64,000 nt of DNA, from contig NZ_JBAWKC010000003.1 of the NCBI RefSeq assembly GCF_044003965.1, positions 372,001-436,000 on the forward strand, read 5' to 3'. The notes below the pieces were generated by a model, which worked only from the letters and a program-made list of their open reading frames with translations, was not told where the DNA came from and made no database searches. This document shows positions 44,543 through 53,412 of this stretch, piece after piece. Each line of letters opens with the position of its first letter. The stretch's first letter is position 1. A program made the translations under genes and the position numbers. The DNA is from Yeosuana aquiaggeris. Lineage in GTDB: Bacteria > Bacteroidota > Bacteroidia > Flavobacteriales > Flavobacteriaceae.

Positions 44543-46096
44543 TTATTTGGGTGTGAAAACTACAAATGGAATGATCATTTCTTCTAAAGAAACACCTCCA
44601 TGCTGATAGGTATTTCTGTAATAACTCACATAATGATTATAATTATTGGGATAGGCAAAAAAGAAATCACCTTTAGCAAAAATAAAAGAACTACTCATTG
44701 TTATGGATGGTAAATGAATGTCTTTAGGGTCTTTAGCATGATATACCTCTTTATTTTCAAAGGTTAAACTTCTGCCAGTTTTATAGCGTAAATTCAAACT
44801 GGTATCTCTGTCTCCAACCACTTTAGAAGGATTTTTTACATTTATAGTCCCATGATCTGTGGTTAAAATTAATTTAAAACCTAATAGCTGTGCCTGATGA
44901 ATCATTTCCAAAAGGGGAGAATTTTTAAACCAGCTCAAGGCTAAAGAACGGTATGCTTTATCATTAGATGCCAGTTCTCTTACCACTTCCATCTCAGTTT
45001 TTGAGTGTGAAAGCATATCTACAAAATTATAAACCACCACCGTTAAATCGTTATTCTTTAATGAATTAAAATTTTCAACTAATTTTTTTCCAGTTTTTAA
45101 ATTGGTTATTTTATGGTATTCATAATTTAAATGGCTTAAGCCTAATCTTTTTATTTGTGCCTTTAAGAAATCTTCTTCGTGTAAATTTTTTCCACCTTCA
45201 TCTGTATCATTTTTCCAGTATTGCGGAAATAATTTTTCCATTTCACAAGGCATAAGACCTGAAAAAATAGCATTTCTGGCATATTGTGTAGCGGTTGGTA
45301 AAATGCTGAAAAAGGCTGTTTCGCTTTCTTTTTTATAGTAATTATTTATAATTGGTTCAAAAACTTTAAATTGATCATATCTCAAGTTATCAATTACCAC
45401 TAAAAGGGTGGGTTGGTCCTTACTTAATTGCGGTGCAATCTTATTTTTGAACAAGGTATGAGACATCTCTGGTGATTCATAACGAGAATCAAACCAATCG
45501 GCATAATTTTTATCAATAAACTTTCCAAATTGGGCATTGGCTTCCACTTTTTGAGATTCCAAAATTTCAAACATACCAATATCCTCAATATCTTCTAATT
45601 GTATTTCCCAGTAAATTAGTTTTTGGTACAAAGCCACCCATTCTTCATAAGTATTGACCATGGCTAATTCCATAGCAATCTTTCTAAATTCCTGCTGATA
45701 ATTTGAGGTGGTTTTCTCAGAAATGAGTCTGGAATGATCCAGATTCTTCTTTAAACTTAATAAAATCTGGTTCGGGTTGACAGGTTTGATTAAATAGTCG
45801 GCTATTTTGTTACCAATAGCTTCCTCCATGATGTATTCTTCTTCACTTTTAGTAATCATGACCACCGGAAGGTTGTCTTGTTTTTCCTTAATTTCATTCA
45901 AGGTCTCTAAACCTGTCAAACCTGGCATATTTTCATCTAAAAAAACAATGTCAAATTTCGTGTCCTCCAAAACATCCAAAGCTTCAGAACCACTGGTACA
46001 GGTAGTGACTTTATAGTTTCGTTTTTCAAGAAAAAGGATATGTGGTTTTAATAAATCAATTTCATCATCAATCCAAAGTATATTTATTGCATTCAT
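44543..46096 (-). CDS. porX: PorX-type response regulator with PglZ domain
   Basis: The 517-residue protein has an N-terminal receiver domain (ILWIDDEIDLLKPH, phospho-acceptor Asp54 in FLDENMPG, MITKSEEEY with the conserved Lys) and a C-terminal PglZ/alkaline-phosphatase-superfamily domain with LLVVIDNLRYDQFKV and LTTDHGTINV metal-site segments. This architecture is that of PorX, partner of the PorY kinase, which regulates type IX secretion in Bacteroidota and has a PglZ phosphodiesterase activity in the literature. It marks the organism as T9SS-bearing. There is no histidine kinase gene next to it. Confidence 0.92.
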   Translation of the reverse strand: MNAINILWIDDEIDLLKPHILFLEKRNYKVTTCTSGSEALDVLEDTKFDIVFLDENMPGLTGLETLNEIKEKQDNLPVVMITKSEEEYIMEEAIGNKIADYLIKPVNPNQILLSLKKNLDHSRLISEKTTSNYQQEFRKIAMELAMVNTYEEWVALYQKLIYWEIQLEDIEDIGMFEILESQKVEANAQFGKFIDKNYADWFDSRYESPEMSHTLFKNKIAPQLSKDQPTLLVVIDNLRYDQFKVFEPIINNYYKKESETAFFSILPTATQYARNAIFSGLMPCEMEKLFPQYWKNDTDEGGKNLHEEDFLKAQIKRLGLSHLNYEYHKITNLKTGKKLVENFNSLKNNDLTVVVYNFVDMLSHSKTEMEVVRELASNDKAYRSLALSWFKNSPLLEMIHQAQLLGFKLILTTDHGTINVKNPSKVVGDRDTSLNLRYKTGRSLTFENKEVYHAKDPKDIHLPSITMSSSFIFAKGDFFFAYPNNYNHYVSYYRNTYQHGGVSLEEMIIPFVVFTPK

Positions 46097-46176
46097 TTAA
46101 TAAATAAGTATTTATAAATTTATATTCTAATTTGATTGTTTTAAGCCTAATTAAGCTTTAATGCTATCTATATAAT

Positions 46177-46184
46177 TATATTTG
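46177..46184 (+). promoter_or_regulatory. -7 box of the HD-domain gene
   Basis: TATATTTG matches the TAnnTTTG consensus 27 bases before the start at 46211. A -33 element is not obvious. Confidence 0.45.
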
Positions 46185-46210
46185 TATCAATAACTATTAA
46201 AATTTAAAGG

Positions 46211-47431
46211 TTGAATAAACTTAAAATCTTTAACGACCCAATTTACGGTTTTATTACTATTCAAAATAGCCTTGTGTTTGAATTAATACAACACAAGTAT
46301 TTTCAGCGTTTACGCAGAATCACCCAAATGGGCCTGTCTTATATGGTATATCCGGGAGCCCATCATACGCGTTTTCATCATGCCATTGGTTGTGTTTATT
46401 TAATGCAAAAAACCATTGAAATACTTCGTTTTAAAGGGGTTAGCATTTCAGAAGAAGAAGAAACGGCGCTTTATGTAGCCATTTTATTGCACGATATTGG
46501 TCATGGACCGTTCTCTCATGCTATGGAGCATAGCATTGTTAATAATGTACCACATGAGCAAATTTCAATGCTTTTTATGGAACGATTAAACGAAGAATTT
46601 AACTCAAGTTTAACGCTGGCCATTAAAATATTTAAAGGGGAGTATCCCAGAAAATTTATGTGTCAGTTAGTTTCAGGACAATTAGACATGGATCGTGCCG
46701 ATTATTTAAAAAGAGATAGTTTTTATACGGGCGTTGCTGAAGGAAATATTAACAGTGAGCGTTTAATTACTATGCTAAACGTTGTAAATGAGGTACTTGT
46801 TATTGAAGAAAAAGGGATTTATAGTGTTGAAAAATTCCTGAATGCCAGGCGTTTTATGTATTGGCAAGTGTATTTGCACAAAACAAGCATCGTTGCAGAA
46901 CAATTATTGATTAGAGTTTTAAAGCGGGCAAAAGAATTAATAACTAAAGGAGTAAACTTGCAAACAAGTCAACCGCTTCATTTTTTTTTAATTCATGATA
47001 TTTCTTTAAAAGATTTTAATGAGGAGGTTTTAGATATATTTTCTGAGCTTGATGATTTTGATATCATCTCTTCTTTGAAAACTTGGCAGCACCATGAGGA
47101 TTTTGTTTTGAGTAATTTATGCAAAATGATTCTTAACAGAAACCTACTTAAAATTAAACTAAAAAATAAAAAAATTAAAACTCAAGATATTGAATATCAT
47201 ATAGATAGCGTGATAAAAAAACATCAAATCACCGAAGAGGAAGCTAACTATTTTGTCTTTACAGGACACATTTCAAATCAGGCATATATGTTAAAAACAC
47301 AGGGTATTAATATTTTACATAAATCCGGAAAAGTTGAAGATTTATCAAAAGTATCTGACCTATTTAATGCTAAAGCCTTATCAAAACCAGTCACAAAATA
47401 TTATATATGCTTCCCTAAAGAAAAACTTTAG
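46211..47431 (+). CDS. HD-domain phosphohydrolase (dNTPase-like)
   Basis: The 406-residue protein has the HD signature in order: RLRRITQMG, YPGAHHTRFHHAIGCVYLM (first His), ALLLHDIGHGPFSHAME-type sequence (ILLHDIGHGPFSHAMEHSIV, the HD pair) and SGQLDMDRADYLKRDSFYTG with the last metal-binding Asp. This matches the SAMHD1/dGTPase-related family found in many bacteria. A role in (d)NTP hydrolysis is inferred. Translation starts at a TTG preceded by AAAGG; the following NKLKIFNDPIYGFI is the normal family N-terminus, so the non-ATG start is credible. Confidence 0.85.
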   Translation: MNKLKIFNDPIYGFITIQNSLVFELIQHKYFQRLRRITQMGLSYMVYPGAHHTRFHHAIGCVYLMQKTIEILRFKGVSISEEEETALYVAILLHDIGHGPFSHAMEHSIVNNVPHEQISMLFMERLNEEFNSSLTLAIKIFKGEYPRKFMCQLVSGQLDMDRADYLKRDSFYTGVAEGNINSERLITMLNVVNEVLVIEEKGIYSVEKFLNARRFMYWQVYLHKTSIVAEQLLIRVLKRAKELITKGVNLQTSQPLHFFLIHDISLKDFNEEVLDIFSELDDFDIISSLKTWQHHEDFVLSNLCKMILNRNLLKIKLKNKKIKTQDIEYHIDSVIKKHQITEEEANYFVFTGHISNQAYMLKTQGINILHKSGKVEDLSKVSDLFNAKALSKPVTKYYICFPKEKL

Positions 47432-47442
47432 GACATTTTTCA

Positions 47443-47450
47443 TATTTTTG
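47443..47450 (+). promoter_or_regulatory. Candidate -7 box upstream of lpxD
   Basis: TATTTTTG matches TAnnTTTG 35 bases before the lpxD start. It would drive the lipid A operon. No -33 element is clear. Confidence 0.4.
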
Positions 47451-47484
47451 CGACTATCAAACTTAAAACAACAAACTTTATAGT

Positions 47485-48519
47485 GTGAAATTTACAGCAC
47501 AACAAATAGCAGGAATTTTAGAAGGTGATATTGTGGGGAATGCAGATGTGGAAGTTTCTAAACTATCTAAGATAGAAGATGGGGTAGAAGGCTCTCTGAC
47601 ATTTTTGGCCAATCCAAAATACACCCCTTTTATATATTCAACAAAAGCCTCTATAACCATAGTTAACCGGTCTTTTAATGCTGAAAATGCTATTGAAACC
47701 ACGCTTATTAAAGTGGATGATGCCTACCAATCCTTTTCTAAACTGCTGGAATATTATAATGTTATTAAACTGAATAAAACAGGCATAGAACAACCTTCAT
47801 ATATTTCTGACACTGTTACATATGGAGAAAACATTTATTTAGGTGCTTTCGCTTATATTGGTGATAATGTAACAATAGGCAATAATGTCAAAATTTATCC
47901 AGGGGTATATATTGGTGATAATGTAACAATAGGCGATAATACAGTTATTTTTTCAGGGGCTAAAATTTATTCTGAGACTGTGATCGGTAATTTTTGTGTT
48001 TTAAATTCTGGGTCTATTATTGGAGCTGATGGTTTCGGTTTTGCTCCAATGGAAAATGGAGAATATAGTAAAGTGCCTCAAATTGGAAATGTTATTTTAG
48101 AAGATTTTGTAGATATTGGAGCGACCACAACAATAGATAGGGCAACTTTAGGATCTACAATCATTAGAAAAGGTGTTAAATTAGATAATCAAATTCAAAT
48201 AGCACATAACGTAGAAGTTGGCAAAAATACGGTCATTGCTGCACAAACAGGTGTTGCAGGTTCATCAAAAATAGGTGAAAATTGTATGATTGGAGGCCAG
48301 GTTGGAATCGCGGGACACATTACCATTGGCAACAATGTAAGAATTCAAGCGCAGTCAGGAATAGCAAGAAATGTAAAGGATAATGAAATCCTGCAGGGTT
48401 CCCCGGCTATTGCCTTAACAGACTATAACAAATCGTATGTTCATTTTAAAAACCTGGGCAAGATTGTTAAAGATATTGATGATTTAGAAAAAAAGATACA
48501 TGGGAATAGTAAATACTGA
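47485..48519 (+). CDS. lpxD: UDP-3-O-acylglucosamine N-acyltransferase
   Basis: The 344-residue LpxD adds the second hydroxyacyl chain in lipid A synthesis from acyl-ACP. It has an N-terminal uridine-binding domain (about 1-100), then a long left-handed beta-helix of hexapeptide repeats with the catalytic histidine in QIAHNVEVGKNT. The GTG start at 47485 (MKFTAQQIAGIL) is the family's usual N-terminus. Two stretches of the helix are identical over 27 bases (47854-47880 and 47908-47934), an internal duplication of one coil. It overlaps lpxC-fabZ by 20 bases. Confidence 0.94.
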   Translation: MKFTAQQIAGILEGDIVGNADVEVSKLSKIEDGVEGSLTFLANPKYTPFIYSTKASITIVNRSFNAENAIETTLIKVDDAYQSFSKLLEYYNVIKLNKTGIEQPSYISDTVTYGENIYLGAFAYIGDNVTIGNNVKIYPGVYIGDNVTIGDNTVIFSGAKIYSETVIGNFCVLNSGSIIGADGFGFAPMENGEYSKVPQIGNVILEDFVDIGATTTIDRATLGSTIIRKGVKLDNQIQIAHNVEVGKNTVIAAQTGVAGSSKIGENCMIGGQVGIAGHITIGNNVRIQAQSGIARNVKDNEILQGSPAIALTDYNKSYVHFKNLGKIVKDIDDLEKKIHGNSKY

Positions 48520-49906
48520 AATAAAACAAAAAACTATAAAGAAAGCCGTTTCATTGGTTGGAGTTGGTTTACATACAGGCAAAAATGTAACCTTAACTTT
48601 TAAGCCTGCTTTAGCGAACACTGGATTAGCCTTTAAACGTGTCGATTTAGAAGGCATGCCTCTTATTGAAGCTGATGCTAGTTATGTAACGAATACACAA
48701 CGTGGTACTTGTTTAGAAAAAAACGGTGTCACTATTCAAACATCTGAACATGTTCTTGCTGCTTTAGTTGGAATGGATGTTGACAATGTTATACTTGAGT
48801 TAAATGCCTCTGAGCCCCCAATTATGGATGGTTCTTCCAAATTCTTTGTGAAAGCAATTGAAGAAGCTGGAATTATAGAACTTGATGCTTTTAGAGAAGA
48901 ATATATTGTATCAGATGTGATTTCATATACGGATGAAGAATCTGGAAGTGAAATATTAGTAATGCCATGTAAAGAATACCAAATTACAGCCATGGTTGAT
49001 TTTGGTACTAAAGTCCTAGGTACCCAAAATGCCACATTAAATAAAATTTCAGATTTTAAAAAAGATATTTCTAATGCACGAACCTTTAGTTTTCTTCATG
49101 AGATTGAAATGCTTTTGGAACATGGTTTAATCAAAGGTGGAGATTTGAATAATGCTATTGTTTATGTTGACAAAGCCTTATCTCCCGAAACTATGGAGAA
49201 GTTAAAAATAGCTTTTAAAAAAGAGTCTATTGCCATTAAACCTAATGGTATTTTAGATAATTTGACGCTTCATCACCCTAATGAAGCTGCAAGACATAAA
49301 TTATTGGACGTTTTAGGTGATTTAGCTCTTATAGGAACGCATATAAGAGGAAAAGTCATTGCTACTAAGCCTGGACATTTTGTGAACACGCAGTTTGCAA
49401 AAAAAATGTCTAAGATAATTAAAAATGAAAGACGCAATAACGTACCTAATATTGATTTGAATCAAACTCCTTTAATGGATGTCAATCAAATTATGGCTAT
49501 GTTACCACACAGACAGCCTTTTTTATTAATCGATAAAGTATTTGAACTTACCGATAACTATGTGACTGCTATGAAAAATGTGACCATGAATGAATCTTTT
49601 TTCGCTGGTCATTTCCCTGGAGCACCAGTGATGCCAGGTGTTTTAATTGTTGAAGCCATGGCGCAAACGGGTGGCGTTTTAGTTTTAAATACGGTTCCGG
49701 ATCCTGAAAATTATTTGACATTTTTTATGAAAATGGATAATGTTAAGTTTAAACAAAAAGTAGTCCCTGGTGATACGCTTATATTTAAATGTTCATTAAT
49801 TACGCCCATTCGTCGAGGTATTTGCCATATGCAAGGTTATGCGTATGCTAACGGAAAACTTTGCGCAGAAGCAGAACTAATGGCTCAAATATCTAAAGTA
49901 AAATAA
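48500..49906 (+). CDS. lpxC/fabZ: Bifunctional LpxC deacetylase / FabZ dehydratase fusion
   Basis: The 468-residue fusion has LpxC in about the first 305 residues (VGVGLHTGKNVTLTF; zinc and catalytic histidines in TSEHVLAAL and NEAARHKLLDVLGD) and FabZ in the last 150 (LPHRQPFLLIDKV and HFPGAPVMPGVLIVEAMAQ with catalytic His and Glu). LpxC commits UDP-3-O-acyl-GlcNAc to lipid A; FabZ dehydrates hydroxyacyl-ACP. Fusion of the two is known in Bacteroidota and may balance lipid A against fatty acid synthesis. The start lies inside lpxD. Confidence 0.95.
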   Translation: MGIVNTEIKQKTIKKAVSLVGVGLHTGKNVTLTFKPALANTGLAFKRVDLEGMPLIEADASYVTNTQRGTCLEKNGVTIQTSEHVLAALVGMDVDNVILELNASEPPIMDGSSKFFVKAIEEAGIIELDAFREEYIVSDVISYTDEESGSEILVMPCKEYQITAMVDFGTKVLGTQNATLNKISDFKKDISNARTFSFLHEIEMLLEHGLIKGGDLNNAIVYVDKALSPETMEKLKIAFKKESIAIKPNGILDNLTLHHPNEAARHKLLDVLGDLALIGTHIRGKVIATKPGHFVNTQFAKKMSKIIKNERRNNVPNIDLNQTPLMDVNQIMAMLPHRQPFLLIDKVFELTDNYVTAMKNVTMNESFFAGHFPGAPVMPGVLIVEAMAQTGGVLVLNTVPDPENYLTFFMKMDNVKFKQKVVPGDTLIFKCSLITPIRRGICHMQGYAYANGKLCAEAELMAQISKVK

Positions 49907-49908
49907 TT

Positions 49909-50694
49909 ATGAATCAACCTCTCGCTTACGTACATCCTGGTGCTAAAATTGCAAAAAATGTTGTAATTGAACCATTTACCACCATAAATAACAATGTCAT
50001 TATTGGTGAAGGAACCTGGATAGGTAGTAATGTTACCATTATGGAAGGTGCTAGAATAGGAAAAAACTGTAATATATTTCCTGGCTCCGTTATTTCAGCT
50101 GTACCACAAGATTTAAAATATAATGATGAAGATACGACTGTTGAAATAGGTGATAATGTTACCATTAGAGAATGTGTTACTATTAATAGAGGCACTTCAG
50201 ATAGAATGAAAACGGTTGTTGGCAATAACTGCTTAATTATGGCCTATTGTCATATCGCTCATGATTGTATAGTAGGTAACAATTGTATTTTTTCAAATAA
50301 TAGCACTCTAGCGGGTCATATTACTATTGGAGATTATGTTGTTTTAGCGGGCATGACCGCTGTACATCAATTTGTTTCCATTGGTAACCATGCCTTTGTT
50401 ACTGGTGGATCTTTAGTAAGAAAAGATGTGCCTCCATTTGTTAAAGCAGCCAGAGAGCCCTTATCCTATGTTGGAATTAATTCAGTAGGTCTTAGAAGAC
50501 GAGGATATTCCTCTGATAAGATCAGAGAAATACAAGATATATACAGAATATTGTATCAAAAGAATTATAATAACACACAGGCTGTAGAAATAATTGAAGC
50601 AGAAATGGAAGCAACGCCTGAACGTGATGAGATTCTTCAATTTATAAAAAATTCACATCGCGGAATCATGAAGGGTTATTTCAAATCCAATTAA
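49909..50694 (+). CDS. lpxA: UDP-N-acetylglucosamine O-acyltransferase
   Basis: The 261-residue LpxA starts MNQPLAYVHPGAKIAKNVVI and is a left-handed beta-helix trimer subunit with the catalytic His in MTAVHQFVSIGNHA and the C-terminal GLRRRGYSSDKIREIQDIYR helix region. It transfers a 3-hydroxyacyl group from ACP to UDP-GlcNAc, the first step of lipid A synthesis. It follows the lpxC-fabZ gene by 2 bases, so lpxD-lpxC/fabZ-lpxA form a tight operon. Confidence 0.96.
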   Translation: MNQPLAYVHPGAKIAKNVVIEPFTTINNNVIIGEGTWIGSNVTIMEGARIGKNCNIFPGSVISAVPQDLKYNDEDTTVEIGDNVTIRECVTINRGTSDRMKTVVGNNCLIMAYCHIAHDCIVGNNCIFSNNSTLAGHITIGDYVVLAGMTAVHQFVSIGNHAFVTGGSLVRKDVPPFVKAAREPLSYVGINSVGLRRRGYSSDKIREIQDIYRILYQKNYNNTQAVEIIEAEMEATPERDEILQFIKNSHRGIMKGYFKSN

Positions 50695-50726
50695 AAAATT
50701 AAAAATAATAAAGGAAGACAATTTAT

Positions 50727-51293
50727 ATGGCAAGTACATCAGATATTAGAAACGGATTATGTATAAGATACAACAATGATATTTATAAAATAATAGAGTT
50801 TTTACATGTTAAACCTGGTAAAGGTCCGGCCTTTGTAAGAACCAAAATGAAAAGCGTTACTTCTGGAAAAGTACTTGACAATACCTTTTCGTCTGGCCAT
50901 AAAATAGAAGATGTGAGAGTGGAAACTCATAAGTTTCAATTTTTATACAGTGATGGCGAATATTATCATTTCATGAATACAGAAGATTACACCCAAATTC
51001 AGTTAAGGGAAAGTGCCTTGGATAGCCCTCAATTAATGAAAGAAGGTGAAGTTGTAACGGTTATTATTAATACAGAAGACAATTTACCTCTGTCTGTGGA
51101 AATGCCTGCCAGTGTAACATTAATGGTTACAGCTACAGAACCAGGGGTTAAAGGAAATACAGCAACGAATGCCACCAAACCAGCAACCGTTGAAACGGGT
51201 GCCAGTGTTAACGTGCCACTTTTTATAAATGAAGGTGATCTTATAAAAATTGAAACCGAGAAAGGAACTTATAAAGAACGTGTGAAAGAATAG
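50727..51293 (+). CDS. efp: Elongation factor P
   Basis: The 188-residue EF-P relieves ribosome stalling at proline stretches. Visible are the three-domain layout, the loop HVKPGKGPAFVRTKMKS whose lysine at position 32 is the equivalent of the modified Lys34 of E. coli, and the C-terminal OB domain with VPLFINEGDLIKIETEKGTY. The partner modification enzymes are not in the window. It lies 32 bases after lpxA and likely continues the operon. Confidence 0.97.
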   Translation: MASTSDIRNGLCIRYNNDIYKIIEFLHVKPGKGPAFVRTKMKSVTSGKVLDNTFSSGHKIEDVRVETHKFQFLYSDGEYYHFMNTEDYTQIQLRESALDSPQLMKEGEVVTVIINTEDNLPLSVEMPASVTLMVTATEPGVKGNTATNATKPATVETGASVNVPLFINEGDLIKIETEKGTYKERVKE

Positions 51294-51347
51294 ATTTTTT
51301 TAATACGTTTTGATTGTTTTTTGATAAGTTAATTTGCAAACTATTAG

Positions 51348-52286
51348 ATGAAATTCCCTAGAACTTATTCCTTAATTGAAATCTCAAAATTAATTGATTG
51401 TAACTTTATTGGTGATGCCAATTTCCCTGTTTTGGGCATGAATGAAATTCATGTGGTTACTTCAGGTGATATTGTTTTTGTTGATCATCCAAAATATTAT
51501 GATAAAGCCTTAAACTCAAACGCAACCATCATTTTAATTAATAAAGAAGTTGACTGTCCAAAAGGCAAAGCTTTATTAATTAGTGAGGATCCTTTCAGAG
51601 ATTTCAATAAACTGACTGATCACTTTAAGCCTTTTAAGGCTTCAACTAATTCAATTTCTGATACTGCAATAATTGGAAGAAATACCATCATTCAGCCAAA
51701 TTGTTTTATCGGTCATAATGTCGTTATTGGTGATCATTGTATTATAAATTCAAATGTGAGTATTTATGATGATACTGTCATTGGTAATCATGTCACTATC
51801 CATGCGGGAACCGTATTAGGCGCCAATGCTTTTTATTATAAGAAAAGACCGGAAGGCTATGATCGATTAAAATCATGTGGTCGTGTTGTAATCCAGGACC
51901 ATGTTGATATTGGGTCTAATTGCACCATAGATAGAGGTGTTACAGGAGATACTACTATAAAAGAAGGTGCCAAATTAGATAATCAAATACAAATTGGACA
52001 TGATACAGTTGTGGGTAAAAAATGTTTAATCGCCTCTCAGGTTGGGATTGCAGGCTGTGTTGTAATTGAAGATGAAGTCACTATTTGGGGACAAGTTGGT
52101 TGTACCAGTGGTGTCACCCTTGGAACGAAGGCGGTTTTTCATGCGCAATCTGGTATTAGTAAATCTTTAGAAGGCAATAAAACCTATTGGGGGACACCTG
52201 CGCAAGATGCGAGATCTGAAATGAAAGAAATGGCTAATATCAAGCGACTTCCTGAAATATTAGAGTATATAAAATCAAAAAAATAA
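51348..52286 (+). CDS. LpxD-like UDP-3-O-acylglucosamine N-acyltransferase paralogue
   Basis: The 312-residue protein has the LpxD architecture: an N-terminal domain (SLIEISKLIDCNFIGDANFP) and a hexapeptide-repeat beta-helix with QIGHDTVVGKKC, positioned like the catalytic His of LpxD. It is clearly a second copy, more divergent than the operon's lpxD. Bacteroidota commonly have such a paralogue near lpxA and efp; its acyl chain or acceptor preference is unknown. TTAATTTG about 20 bases upstream is one mismatch from a -7 box. Confidence 0.85.
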   Translation: MKFPRTYSLIEISKLIDCNFIGDANFPVLGMNEIHVVTSGDIVFVDHPKYYDKALNSNATIILINKEVDCPKGKALLISEDPFRDFNKLTDHFKPFKASTNSISDTAIIGRNTIIQPNCFIGHNVVIGDHCIINSNVSIYDDTVIGNHVTIHAGTVLGANAFYYKKRPEGYDRLKSCGRVVIQDHVDIGSNCTIDRGVTGDTTIKEGAKLDNQIQIGHDTVVGKKCLIASQVGIAGCVVIEDEVTIWGQVGCTSGVTLGTKAVFHAQSGISKSLEGNKTYWGTPAQDARSEMKEMANIKRLPEILEYIKSKK

Positions 52287-52322
52287 AAATACAATAGGTG
52301 TTAAAAGTATTTTGAAAAAAAG

Positions 52323-52330
52323 TACTTTTG
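52323..52330 (+). promoter_or_regulatory. -7 box of the sucD promoter
   Basis: TACTTTTG matches TAnnTTTG 31 bases before the sucD ATG. An AAAAGTA/TACTTTT inverted repeat (52303-52309 and 52323-52329) overlaps it. Confidence 0.5.
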
Positions 52331-52360
52331 CAATGCTTTATTTAAATAAAAAATATAAAA

Positions 52361-53233
52361 ATGAGTGTTTTAGTAAATAAAAATTCAAAAATAATAGTTC
52401 AAGGATTTACGGGTAGTGAAGGCACTTTTCACGCAAGTCAAATGATTGAATATGGAACCAATGTTGTTGGTGGTGTAACACCAGGTAAAGGTGGTCAAAC
52501 ACATTTAGATAAACCGGTTTTCAATACTGTAGCTGATGCTGTTAAAACGGCTGGAGCAGATACTACTATTATTTTTGTCCCACCGGCCTTTGCTGCAGAC
52601 GCTATTATGGAAGCTGCAGACGCTGGAATTAAAGTTATTATTACGATTACTGAAGGAATTCCCGTGGCAGACATGATAAAAGCTGCTGATTATATAAAAG
52701 ATAAAGAATGCCGATTGATAGGCCCTAACTGTCCCGGAGTGATTACTCCAGGTGAAGCCAAAGTTGGTATTATGCCAGGTTTTGTATTTAAAAAAGGAAC
52801 GGTTGGTATTGTTTCAAAATCTGGAACATTGACTTATGAGGCTGCTGATCAGGTGGTAAAACAAGGACTAGGAATTACTACTGCCATTGGAATTGGAGGA
52901 GATCCTATCATTGGAACCACAACCAAAGATGCTGTAGAATTACTCATCAATGATCCTGAAACAGAAGCAGTGGTTATGATTGGTGAAATTGGAGGTCAAT
53001 TGGAGGCTGATGCCGCTAACTGGTATAAGGCCAGTGGGAGCAAAAAGCCCATTATTGGTTTTATTGCTGGAGAAACTGCTCCTGCCGGGCGTACTATGGG
53101 ACATGCAGGTGCCATTGTAGGTGGAAGTGATGATACTGCGCAAGCGAAAAAGAAAATCATGAGAGCTTGTGGTATTCACGTGGTTGATTCCCCTGCTGAG
53201 ATTGGAAAAAAAGTAAAAGAAGTTTTAGGATAA
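52361..53233 (+). CDS. sucD: Succinyl-CoA ligase alpha subunit
   Basis: The 290-residue subunit has the CoA-binding N-terminus (VQGFTGSEGTFHASQMIEYG), GPNCPGVITPGEAKVGIMPG and the phosphohistidine segment APAGRTMGHAGAIVGG, with GEIGGQLEADAANW before it. With SucC it interconverts succinyl-CoA and succinate with nucleotide triphosphate synthesis in the TCA cycle. sucC is not adjacent, as is usual in this phylum. It has its own terminator. Confidence 0.97.
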   Translation: MSVLVNKNSKIIVQGFTGSEGTFHASQMIEYGTNVVGGVTPGKGGQTHLDKPVFNTVADAVKTAGADTTIIFVPPAFAADAIMEAADAGIKVIITITEGIPVADMIKAADYIKDKECRLIGPNCPGVITPGEAKVGIMPGFVFKKGTVGIVSKSGTLTYEAADQVVKQGLGITTAIGIGGDPIIGTTTKDAVELLINDPETEAVVMIGEIGGQLEADAANWYKASGSKKPIIGFIAGETAPAGRTMGHAGAIVGGSDDTAQAKKKIMRACGIHVVDSPAEIGKKVKEVLG

Positions 53234-53258
53234 TTTTACTAAAAATAATATATACAAG

Positions 53259-53286
53259 GCCCTGCTATTATTAGTAGGGCTTTTTT
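53259..53286 (+). terminator. Rho-independent terminator after sucD
   Basis: GCCCTGCTA and TAGTAGGGC pair (one G-U wobble) around a TTAT loop, followed by six T residues, 26 bases after the stop codon. Confidence 0.92.
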
Positions 53287-53366
53287 ATTATCAGGAAATT
53301 GTCTTTGGAATTTAAAATTGGTTTAAATTGTTAAGAGAACATTTTTTAACACACTATAAATATTCC

Positions 53367-53374
53367 TATATTTG
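53367..53374 (+). promoter_or_regulatory. -7 box of the fabG promoter
   Basis: TATATTTG matches TAnnTTTG 39 bases upstream of the fabG ATG. The upstream TTTTTTA at 53342-53348 is only a poor -33 candidate. Confidence 0.45.
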
Positions 53375-53412
53375 AAGTAATAATTGATTACAAAATAATA
53401 TAAGCGACTACC

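Noticed and set aside
48736..49035. 99-codon minus-strand ORF inside lpxC-fabZ
   Set aside because: It is antisense to conserved LpxC sequence, with no independent support.
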